Shown here piece after piece: positions 21,975-31,775 of a stretch of 64,000 bases of DNA. The notes under the pieces were generated by a model. That model saw only the letters and a list, made by a program, of their open reading frames with translations, did no database searches and was not told where the DNA came from. Origin of the DNA: Tausonia pullulans (Eukaryota > Basidiomycota > Tremellomycetes > Cystofilobasidiales > Mrakiaceae). Within the stretch, counting starts at the first letter, position 1; each line of letters starts with the position of its first letter. Made by a program: the position numbers and the translations under genes. The stretch spans positions 310,001-374,000 of the forward strand of contig OX637630.1 in the NCBI GenBank assembly GCA_951802195.1, written 5' to 3'.

Positions 21975-22735
21975 GGCGAAGGCGGAGGGAAGAGGTTGGA
22001 CGTTCGACTGGACCTCGCCTGCCTTTGCGCGCCGCGAGCGTCCCCAGCTGCGAGCCTCCAGCAGCTGAGCTTCCCACGCCTGGGGCCCACGTCGGATCTC
22101 GCAGGCACCCATCTCCATGCCACGAGCATACCCACAGTGGGTCATCTCTTGCCCATAGGGGAAGTCAGCTCGACCCTCGCGCTCACGACTCGATCACCTG
22201 CCGTCGTGGTGGACCTGGGACGACAGCCGTATCTACCTGCAGCTTCCTTCATCTCATCTTGCTGCACGACCGCGTATGATGGGTTGGCTCGATGGCGAAA
22301 ACTGTGGCGATATGTCTGGACCCGTATGGAAGCTAAATCAGTTTGGAACATTCGCTCTCCAGTAGAGCAATCAACGCCCTCAGTCGAGCGCCATCCACCA
22401 CTCTAATACCACGGCCATCTCGCGCCATACAGTCAGTCCTACCACTTTTCAGCTCCAGTCTCCTTTCCACCACCACCACACACATCGGCCCTGCATCCCG
22501 ATGTGTAGAAGGCCGAGCCCGAAGAGAGATGCCGCCGTCGTCTTCGCCAGCTCTCGCTTCAGAGGCCGCCGGCGAGGTCGGCAACGGTTGAACCCGGAAG
22601 AAGGGGGAACCCAGCTGCTGCTTGGTCGCCTCGTCTCGCCTAGAGATGGGCTCGCCTCGTTGCCGTCCAACCAACACATCACCCCCACCATCTCCTCTTC
22701 CCCATCACTCTCTCTCCACCCTCTCGACCCCTCTT
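21975..22735. promoter_or_regulatory. divergent intergenic region between OSCP and PrpD-family genes
   Basis: About 760 bp between two outward-facing nuclear genes for mitochondrial proteins. Pyrimidine-rich tracts precede the plus-strand ATG (22680-22730). A CCACCACCACACACATC stretch is at 22465-22490. No TATA box or known factor site can be asserted. The open frames here are unlike any family. Confidence 0.35.
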
Positions 22736-25188
22736 ATGAGCCTGCTCCGGCTTAAGCCCTCCTTCGCCAGGACCCCCGTCACCCTCGCCCTCGCCCGCTC
22801 CACCCCTTCCACCTCCCTGTCGTTCCGAACCATGTCCTCGCAAGGAGAGTCCACCGTCAGGCCGCCGCCGGACCAGGTTCTTGTCGACATCGCAGCATAC
22901 GTCCATGCCAACAAGCCCTTCTCGCCCCTCGCCATGGAGACGGCCCGTCTCTGTCTGATCGACACCCTCGGCTGTAAGTGTCGCTCGCCCGCTCATTTCC
23001 ACGCCCACCCCCTCTCCGGCCCGAACTGCCGCGTCACGCCCAAGGCCGACCGGCCCCATCTCACTCCCTCGCCTGCCTTCCTCTCTCGCTGACGTGTCGG
23101 CCTCTGTCTACCAGGCGGCCTCGAGGGTCTTCGTGTATCTGAGGCCTGCAGAAAGCTGATGGGTCCCATCGTCGAGGGCGGTGAGCTCGCTAAGGGTGCC
23201 AAGGTCCCAGGTACTCAGTTCCGACTAGACCCGGTCCAGGCGGCCTTCAACATTGGCACGTCGATCCGGTGGGTGGTGGTCCTGGCCCCTTTTTTGTACT
23301 GGAACGTAAACTGACGAGATTACTCTCCAGGTGGCTCGACTTTGTCAGTATGATGGCCGATGGCGCAGTCTTCCGTTCTTCCTTGACTGACAGCTTCCCT
23401 TTTCCCAGAACGACTGCTTCCTCGCTGCCGAATGGTGCGTCTTTAAGCATCATGTCCCTCTCTACGGCTAGAGCTGACCCAGCCTTTACCGTCTCTGCAG
23501 GGGCCACCCGTCGGGTACGCTTCCATCTCTCGTTCCCTCTTAAAGGGAAGCGCTGAGCCTCGTTTCTCAAAGACAATCTCGGCTCGATCCTTGCCATAAC
23601 TTCGTACCTCTCCGAGACGGGCCAGAAGCAGTTCACCGTTAAGGATATCCTTGAGGCCATGATCCAGGCCCACGAAATCCAGGGTGGTCTCGCGCTTCTT
23701 AACAGCTTTAACCGCGTTGGACTTGACCATGGTGCGTTCGCCTGGTATTCTCTCGTTCTCCCACCCGGCCCTGACGATGGGGTCTTTCTCCAGTCATCCT
23801 CGTCAAGGTAGCCTCGACGGCCGTCTCATGCAAGCTCCTCGGTCTCACGGAGGAGCAGACTATCGCGGTCAGTCCCCTCCTTCTTCATTTCCTCACCAAC
23901 ATCCAACTCATCTTTGCCCTCCGCAGGCCCTCTCGCAAGCCTTTGTCGATGGCCAGTCTCTCCGGACCTACCGCCACGCCCCGAACACGGGCTCTCGCAA
24001 GTCCTGGGCCGCCGGTGACGCCTGCGCTCGCGCAGTCTGGCTCTCGCTCATGGTGAAGCGTGGGGAGATGGGGTACAACTCGGTTCTGACTGTGCCGACT
24101 TGTGAGTCGGAGATCTCTGTCTTTAGATTCGGGGCAAGAGCTGACGCAGGCGCCTGTGATGAAGGGGGCTTCTACGACGTCTCGTTCAAGGGCAAGAAGT
24201 TTGAGTTCCAGAGGCCATTTGGGAGCTACGTCATGGAGAACGTCCTCTTTAAGATCTCGTACCCGGCCGAGTTCCACGCTCAGGTGGGCGCCTCTCCCCT
24301 GAACGACGAGACGAGCTGCATCGACCAAGCCAAAGACCTCGATCGACTGACACTGCCCTTGCTTCCCTTTCCCTGCCTCTTCCCCCCTTCCCCCCTTCCC
24401 CCCTTCCCTTCTTCTCAGACCGCCGTAGAGGCCTCCCACATCCTCCACGACAAGCTCAAGTCGCTCGGCAAGTCGTCCGACGACATCGCCTCCGTCCAGA
24501 TCCGGACGCAGGAGGCTGCCATCCGCATCATCGACAAGAGTGGGCCGCTCAACAACTTCGCCGACCGGGACCACACGATCCAGTACATGATCGCAGTGCC
24601 GCTGATCTTTGGACGGCTTACGACGGAGGACTACCTTGATGAGGTCGCGGCGGACCCGAGGATCGATGCGTGAGTCGCTCGGCTCGCTCCTCGTCGGCGC
24701 GCGCTTTTCTTCCAGCTCTGCTCGGACTGACGGTTCTTCCACCGACAGCCTCCGCGAAAAGATGAAGTGCGTCGAGGACAAGCGCTACTCGGTCGACTAC
24801 ATGGACCCGGAGAAGCGGTCCATCGGCAACGCCATCACCCTCACCCTCAACGACGGCACCGTCCTCGACGAGGTCGAGATCGAGTACCCCGTCGGCCACA
24901 AGCGGAGGCGGGCGGAGGGCACGCCCTTGCTCAACGACAAGTTCAGGAGGCACATTGGTCCGCATTTCTCGAGTGCTAGGCAGGAGGCGTGAGTTTCGTC
25001 TAGTTTATCTTCGAGCGAGAGAAGAGATAGAGACAGCGAGGGGTAGGTCGTACGGAGCAGAGCTGACCAGGGGAGGGGGTCTTCTCATTCCGCTCTCGGA
25101 CAGCATCATCAAGGCCACGGAAAGCCTCGAGGCGATCGAGAAGCTCTCGGTCCCGGAGCTCTCCAACCTCTTCACCCCGGAGAAGTAA
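22736..25188 (+). CDS. PDH1: mitochondrial 2-methylcitrate dehydratase (MmgE/PrpD family)
   Basis: Dehydrates 2-methylcitrate in the methylcitrate cycle that detoxifies propionyl-CoA. Residues 1-40 form a basic Ser/Thr-rich mitochondrial presequence ([20 protein letters not shown]). PrpD blocks in order: [147 protein letters not shown]; the C-terminal block ends [13 protein letters not shown]. More than ten introns. Three consecutive exons (23331-23343, 23409-23434, 23501-23514) are 13, 26 and 14 nt and split the conserved WLDFND...GHPSDN region. Confidence 0.9.
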
Positions 25189-25531
25189 GGGCGGGAGGCT
25201 CATCTCCCCAACCCCCCCCCCCCCCCAAAAAAAAGAAAGGGAAAGAAAGAATAATGGGTCCGACCCCTGGAGGGATCTTTTGGAGTGATATTTGTTGTCA
25301 GCGTCCGTTTTGGTTTATGTTTTCTTTCCGGCTCTGCTCTCGTCGGGACGCTTCTCTCCCATGGGGCGTGGACACAACGGAACGTGTCTGTCTGCTCTCT
25401 CGCGTGCGATATGTCCGAATTGCGAGTCAGTCAGTCGGTCAGTCAGTTAGCCAGCCGGCCAGTGCAAGCCAAGCCAAAGCCTTTCGATCGATTGAGCGAA
25501 AAAAAAAACAACATGTCCATCGTTCCTTTCT
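25189..25531. other. 3' intergenic region with C/A homopolymers and CAGT repeats
   Basis: Between the convergent ends of the PrpD-family gene and the unknown minus-strand gene. It holds a run of about 17 C followed by 8 A (25210-25235), an imperfect (CAGT)n tract at 25427-25450 passing into GCCAGCCGGCCAG, and an A9 run at 25500-25508. No gene is seen. Confidence 0.6.
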
Positions 25532-26536
25532 TCAAACGACCGCCTCGACTCTCTCCCTCTCCTTCTCCTCCCTCAGCTCCTCCCTGACGGCCTCCTGATC
25601 CCTCACCAACGCCTCGCTGACGAGCGCTTCGGCCTCCCGTCTCTCCTGGCCCGTCAGCTCCTCGAAGCCCACCATCTTCTTCGCCTCGCGCTCCCACGCG
25701 GCGCTCGTCTCGGCGGCGGCCCTGAGGGCGTCCCCCGCGGTAGGGCTCGGGTCGGCGGCGTCGGCGAGGCCGGTGGCGCGGTCCTCGACGTCGCCGTGGA
25801 AGGGGAGGAGGTCGTCCTTGTTGCCTGGCTGGCCGGCGGCGTCGGCCGCGACCTGGGCCTTGTTGTTGGCCTCGGAGTCGAACACGTTCTGCCCCGGCTC
25901 AATGGGGACGGCCGCGAGCTGGACGTTGAAAGCAGGAGGGAAGAGAAAAGAGAATGAGCACTGAGAAAGACGAATGAAGAGAAGGGGGGAGGGGGAGGGG
26001 GAGGGGAGGGAAGAGAGAGAGGGAGAGGGAGAGGGAGAGGGAGAGCGGAGGGGGGGGGGGGAGATGGCAGAGAGTGGGTGGACGCACCTCGGTGGTGGCG
26101 AACGCCTGGTCCTCCCCGGGAGGAGCGACGATCGTTTCCGCTGGGTTGGTGAACATGGGCTCGGGCCGGACTTTGTAGAGGGCGAGGTCATCGAGGAAGT
26201 NNNNNNNNNNNNNNNNNNNNNNNNNNNNNNNNNNNNNNNNNNNNNNNNNNNNNNNNNNNNNNNNNNNNNNNNNNNNNNNNNNNNNNNNNNNNNNNNNNNN
26301 NNNNNNNNNNNNNNNNNNNNNNNNNNNNNNNNNNNNNNNNNNNNNNNNNNNNNNNNNNNNNNNNNNNNNNNNNNNNNNNNNNNNNNNNNNNNNNNNNNNN
26401 GCCAGCGGGCGCGCGCTGGCAGCGCGCCGCTGGGGGGCTCGGCCGTGCCGCCAGCGCGCGGCGGGGCCCGGGCGTCGGCGCGGCGAGAAGACGAGAGAAG
26501 GCCCAGGGCGCGTCTTCCACTTCTCTCGTCCACCAT
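25532..26536 (-). CDS. unidentified gene interrupted by the assembly gap
   Basis: The last exons on the minus strand are clear: FLDDLALYKVRPEPMFTNPA (just left of the gap) runs to ...FATTE, then a donor GTGCGT; after an acceptor at about 25920 come LAAVPIEPGQNVFDSEANN and a hydrophilic, Ala/Glu-rich C-terminus ending REELREEKERERVEAVV, probably helical. The intron is strongly purine-rich (25975-26065). The 5' part is lost in the 200 N; an ATG at 26536 right of the gap opens MVDERSGRRALGLLSSSRR, a possible N-terminus, but it cannot be connected. Family not recognised. Confidence 0.45.
   Translation of the reverse strand: MVDERSGRRALGLLSSSRRADARAPPRAGGTAEPPSGALPARARWXXXXXXXXXXXXXXXXXXXXXXXXXXXXXXXXXXXXXXXXXXXXXXXXXXXXXXXXXXXXXXXXXXXTSSMTSPSTKSGPSPCSPTQRKRSSLLPGRTRRSPPPRCVHPLSAISPPPLRSPSPSPSPSLSSLPSPSPSPLLFIRLSQCSFSFLFPPAFNVQLAAVPIEPGQNVFDSEANNKAQVAADAAGQPGNKDDLLPFHGDVEDRATGLADAADPSPTAGDALRAAAETSAAWEREAKKMVGFEELTGQERREAEALVSEALVRDQEAVREELREEKERERVEAVV
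26201..26400. other. assembly gap, 200 N
   Basis: Exactly 200 undetermined bases, so probably a fixed-size scaffold gap of unknown true length. It lies inside the unknown minus-strand gene and is flanked on the right by extremely GC-rich, self-complementary sequence. Confidence 1.
26401..26475. repeat. GC-rich inverted repeats at the gap edge
   Basis: GCCAGCG and CGCTGGC enclose GGCGCG at 26401-26420, a 7-bp stem with 6-nt loop. A second pair, CGCGCCGCTGG (26421-26432) and CCAGCGCGCGG (26450-26462), can also pair. Near 90% GC by eye, with strong secondary structure likely. Confidence 0.6.
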
Positions 26537-26638
26537 CTCCCTCGTCTCCCCCGTCGTCTGCTCGCTTCTTGCCACCCATCACGTCACACCGAACGCCAGC
26601 CCTCGTCCCCCCCGAGCACCCAGCAACACACCGGTAAC

Positions 26639-29600
26639 ATGGCCCCGATCTCCGCACACGACCTTCAGAAGGAAAGTCCGCCCGCCCCGCGCTCCGGCCT
26701 GTCCATCCCGTCCGCGATGCGCTGGCCTTTTGCCAGGGGCCGCCCGTCGCGCCACCAGCGGCCGCGGCGGAGGCAGCAGGCGCTGGCCCTCGGGGCAGCT
26801 GGAGCGTCGCATGCTTCTTGGCTGACCGGCGTCTGCGTGTGCTCGTTTCCTCCCCCTCCAGGCCCACGAGCTCGAGGGCGCTCCCGACCCCTTCCCGAGC
26901 CTCGTCGACGACGCCCGCTCGCCGCCGTCCAACGGCGCGTCGTCGTCCCGACCCCGCCAGGGCGCCGATCTCAACACCTCTTCCGAGGACGCCTTCCCCT
27001 CGCTCGCCCCGGCAGCCCCCGCCCAGGCTCAGGGCAAGGCCGCCTCGCTGTGGGCGTCCAAGGCCAAGTCGGTCAAGTCCGCCCCGGCGCCGCCTCCCAA
27101 GCCGGTTGGCGTCGCCGAGACGCTCTCCATCGTCGTGGGGCAGCAGACCGACAAGGACGGCAAGGTGAGGGACGAGCTCGTGGCAGAACGCTCGCTCGAG
27201 GGAACCACGCTGACCTCCCCCCCCCGCGCGCTTGCTTCGTCAGATCATTCCCCTCGGAGCCATCATGAAGTCGGTCGAGGTCAAGACGGGCTGCTCGCTC
27301 GAGGCGTCGACGCAGATGAAGACCGGGGTCACCCACTTTGTTGTCAAGGGCGCCAACCAACGGGCTGTCGATCAGGCCATCAAGCTCATCAAGGCCCGGC
27401 TCTCCAAGATCGTGCGTTTGCTGCTTTGGGCGACGAGGGGAAGGGACGGAGTAGGCAACGACGAAGGCCCGAGCTTCATCCTCTTCCCTCCTTCCCTCCC
27501 CCGCGTGGCCATGGCGTTTTCACGCGAGGGCTGCTGACCCGAGCTCTGCCCCCCCCCCTCCCCGCTTCCCCCTTCCTTCCCTTCGTACTCTGTCCTCCGT
27601 CGCACAGATCACCGTGGTCGTTGAGGCCCCGATCTCGACTCTCGGCACCATCATTGGACCCAAGGGTGAGGCCACTCGCTCCCTCTCTCGTCTCCCTTCT
27701 TCCTCAACGTCTTGAGACGCGCCGCACGCGACATCTGCCAGCTCGCTCGCGTGCTTCCGTGCTTCTCCCCCCTCACCCCCCCCCCCCCCTCCCTCAACCT
27801 CCTCCTCCCATCCTTCACGTTCTCAGTCTTTTTTTCCCTCGCAGTCGCCTCGACACTGACAACCCCGACCCACTTTCAGGCACGACACTCCGCTCCATCA
27901 CCGACTCGACCGGCTGCAAGATCGACATCCCCAAGCGGGACGCCTCTTCTTCCACCGCCCCCGTCTCGCCCGCCGAGTCGGAGGACGACGAGGACGAGGA
28001 CGAGGAGCCCGTCGAGCCGACCGTCGAGATCACCATCACTGGACCCCAGCCGTCGGCACTCGAGGCTCAGTCGCTCATCCAGTCGCTCATCGGCGAGCGG
28101 ACCTCCAAGACGACCGTCCGCATCAAGGAGATCCCCTCGTCCTTCTTCCCCTTCATCGCCGTGGGTTTCCTGTCCCTTCCCTTTTCCCCCTTCCTAGCGC
28201 CTGCTCCTTCGTCGCCTGCTGACTGACACGTCTGCCTGCTCCTTGCTCTCTTCAGGCCCAGGTCCCTTCGCTCCAGCAGGACCGTGACGTCAAGGTTGCG
28301 ATCCCTCCTCCGGCGATCCTCAAGGCGTACGAGGCCCAGGCCGCCGCCGCCTCGGGCGAGACCGAGCTCAACGAGTCGGCTGTCGTCGGCGCCAACGGCA
28401 GCGGCAAGAAGCAGCAGCGCGACCTCAGCATTGTCGTCAAGGGCGAGAAGACGGCCGTTGCCGAAGTCGTCGAGACCATTCGGGACACTTACGCCGAGCT
28501 TGTGAGGCGGCCCTTCCCGTTTCCCTTTTCTGGCATTTTCAAACCGGATCGGTTCTGACGCTGTCCTCCTGTCTTCTTTCCTTCTCCAGAAATCCACCCT
28601 CCAGACGCTCAACTTCTCCGTCCCCAAGCGGCAGCACCGGTTCCTCGTCGGCGCCTCGGCCGCCGAGATCCTCGCCAACCACGGTTGCGTCGTTGAGCTT
28701 CCCTCGATCGAGGACCCCTCGGACACCATCACCATCCGCGGACCCCAGCTCAACCTCGCCCCGGCGCTCACGACGGTCGTTGCCAAGGCTAACGCCGTCG
28801 CGGTCGAGACGGTCGATCTCGGCATCGTCCACCGGACGTCAGACCCGCTCCTCTACGGCAAGTCTATGATCAGGTACCTCGTCAAGACCGGCAAGCTCCG
28901 TGAGATCTCCAAGGCCCAGGGTGGAGGTGTGGCCATTTACGCCCCCTTCGATGCCGCCATCGAGGCGTCGAACCAGGTCGTCGTCGAAGTCGTCGGCGAG
29001 GACCGGGCCAAGGTCTCTGCTGCCAAGGCTGAGCTCGTCGCGCTCGTCAAGCAGCTCACCCCGGCCAACCTCGCTCACGTTGAGATCGACCCGCTCACGC
29101 ACCGGTTCCTTATCGGCAAGAAGGGCGCCAAGGTCAACCAGTTCAACCAGACCCATGGTGTCGAAGTCATCTTCCCCAAGGAGGAGGCCGACTCGTCAGA
29201 CGTCCTCCTCGTCTTCTCCGTCTCCAAGGACGCCGCCTCTCTCTCGGCCGCGGACCGCAAGGCTCGCGACGTCCAGGCGAAGGAGAAGCTCGCGCTCGTC
29301 GAGAGCGAGCTCCTCGCGCTCGCCAAGGATGCCGCGGACATTACCACGAGGGAGCTCAACGTCGACCCCAAGTGGCACCGCGCCATCATCGGCACGGGAG
29401 GCTCGGTCCTCAACGCGCTTATCGGCGAGGACAAGCTCGTCGCCGTGAAGGTCGGCAACGGCAAGGACGACACCTCGTCGGATGTCATCGTCATTCGTGG
29501 ACCCTCTGGGGAGGTCACCCGTGTGGAGAAGGAGATCTTGAGGATCGTCGAGGACGCGGAGAACGACCGGATCATCAACGGCCATGTTGCCGAGTTCACC

Positions 29601-31220
29601 GTTGACCGCGCGCACGTCGGACACCTCGTCGGATCGTCCGGAGCCAACATCAACAAGCTCCGGGACGACCTCGGCGTCCAGGTCAAGTTCGACGACCTGG
29701 CTTCGGGCTCGGCGTCGGCGTCGACGGACAAGAAGAAGAAGTCCTCCACGGGAGGCAGCGGCGCCTCGGCGACGTGCACCATCACGGGTCGGAAGGAGGC
29801 TGTCGAGGAGGCCAAGAAGCGGGTCCTTGCCCAGGTCGAGAAGCTCGCGGACGAGACGACGATCTCGCTGACGATCCCGCGCAAGTTCCACTCGGGCCTC
29901 ATCGGATCTTCGGGCAAGTACGCGATCCGGCTCGAGGAGAGGCACGGCGTCAAGATCACGTTCCCCAAGGCCGACCGGGAGAACTCGGACCAGAAGCCTG
30001 ACGAGGTCATCATTCGTGGAGGCAAGAAGGGCGTTGCTGCGGCCAAGGCGGAGCTCACGGAGGCGGCGGAATACGAGAAGGAGACTGGTCAGACGCTCAC
30101 GTTCACGATCCCCTCGAGGGCCGTCGCGCGTGTCCTCGGCAAGGCCGGCTCGCAGATCACCGAGATCAAGGAGGAGACCGGCACCCAGATTGACGTCGAC
30201 AAGGCCGACAGCTCATCCCCGACGACGTCCATCACCGTCCGCGGAACGTCCAAGGCCATCCAGGCCGCCAAGTCGGCCATCCTCGCCATTGCCTTGACCA
30301 TCGGCGAGGAGACGACGACAACGGTCTCGATCGAGAACCGGTTCCACCGGTCGCTCATCGGACCCGGTGGCTCCAAGCTCCGTGAGCTCATCGTCGCTGC
30401 AGGAGGACCTACCGAGCCCAGGCAGCAGGCGGGACTTGTCTCGTTCCCCAAGTCGACGTCTGGGGCCGAGGGCGCCTCGCTCGACGAGGTTCGCCTCCGC
30501 GGTGAGCCCGAGCTCGTCAAGAAGATCGCTGCCGAGCTCGAGCGCGTCGCCGCGGACCTTCGGGACCGAGTGATCCTCGGAGTCTCGGTCCCCGTCGCTG
30601 CCCACGCCGGCAAGATCGGTCGTGGAGGTTCGGCGCTGCTCGAGCTCCAGAAGAAGACGGGCACGACGATCCAGTTCCCCGGATCGAGGCAGTACGAGTC
30701 GTTCGGCAAGATTGAAAACGCCGAGGAGTTCGGAGCGGACGTCGACCCCAAGACGATCGTCAAGGTTGCCGGACCCAAGGCCAGCGTCGAGGCCGCCATC
30801 AAGGACCTCTCCGTTGTCCCTGAGGCTCCCGCCCCTCGTCAGCGCGGCGGCAGGGACAACACCAACGGCGAAGGCTCATCTTCATCGTCCGAGCAGCTCA
30901 CTGCGTCCGTCTCGGTCCCTGCGAACCTCGCGTACGCCGTCGCCCAGGACAAGACGCTCTTCCGGACACTCCGTGCCTCGGGCGTCCAGGTCAACAACCC
31001 GTCCGCCTCGGCTCCCCCGGCTCCGTCGACGCTCGCCTCCAACGGCACCAAGGGTGGCCGGATCGATGACGACGAGACGGGCCAGTACGACTTCCAGGTC
31101 TACGAGCGGTACCCGAAGTCGGACGAGACGGTCGAGTGGCCGCTCAAGTCTAGGAGCCAGCCGGCGCTCGACAAGGCTGTCAAGATCATTGAGGACGCGA
31201 TTGCTGTCAGTCGGCTCTTG

Positions 31221-31256
<36 letters not shown>

Positions 31257-31549
31257 GTGTGTGTCTAGCGCCTCTCCTGACCGAGCTCCTTTCCTTTTCT
31301 CCCCCACAGGCCGCCAAGTCTCAGTCCAAGGTTGGCGTCCTGCTCGGTCTCCCCCAGTCGTCGTTCGGCCTCATCGTCGGCGCCAAGGGTGCGACCGTCA
31401 TGCGGCTCCGTCAGGAGTCCGGCGCCGACATCTTTGTCTCACGCGACGACTCGGGTCGGATCGAGATCACCGGCGATGCCGAGAGTGTCCAGCAGGCGTA
31501 CGAGTCCATCATCGAGGTCGTCGAGAGTTCGTCCCGGAGGGAGTACTGA
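26639..31549 (+). CDS. SCP160: multi-KH-domain RNA-binding protein (vigilin/Scp160)
   Basis: Vigilin/Scp160 binds ribosomes and many mRNAs at the ER. The N-terminus MAPISAHDLQK joins AHELEGAPDPFPSLV. A chain of KH repeats follows, recognisable by GxxG loops: IIGPKG, FLIGKKGAKV, IIGTGGSVLN, LVGSSGANIN, LIGSSGKYAI, VLGKAGSQIT, LIGPGGSKLR, KIGRGGSALL, IVGAKGATVM. Degenerate ones are FLVGASAAEI, LYGKSMIRYL and the first, near GAIMKSVEV. Loss of GxxG in some repeats is normal for vigilins. One exon of over 2.3 kb carries most repeats; the last intron (about 31206-31309) has a (CT)n run. The stop is at 31547. Intron 1 seems to begin GAAAGT at 26672, not GT. Confidence 0.93.
31220..31263. repeat. 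(CT)n microsatellite in the last vigilin intron
   Basis: About 14 CT units followed by GTCTCTCTGTGTGTGTC, upstream of a CCCCACAG acceptor, so it forms a long polypyrimidine tract. Confidence 0.9.
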
Positions 31550-31677
31550 GTGGTGTATATAGAGACGAGAGGCCGAGGATCTCGTCCGTAATATTCTTTT
31601 TCTTCCAATCATCCCTTTGCATATCTTCTCATGTCTGATCTCGGGAAAAGGAAGGGGAACGAACGAGCGGGAGAGGG

Positions 31678-31679
<2 letters not shown>

Positions 31680-31720
<41 letters not shown>
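31680..31720. repeat. (GT)n microsatellite
   Basis: About 20 GT units between the 3' ends of the vigilin and TBCE genes, which converge here. Confidence 0.95.
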
Positions 31721-31722
<2 letters not shown>

Positions 31723-31775
31723 GCTAGGATGACATGACCTTCCTCCCCTTCCATCGATCGATCAACCGACTCAAC

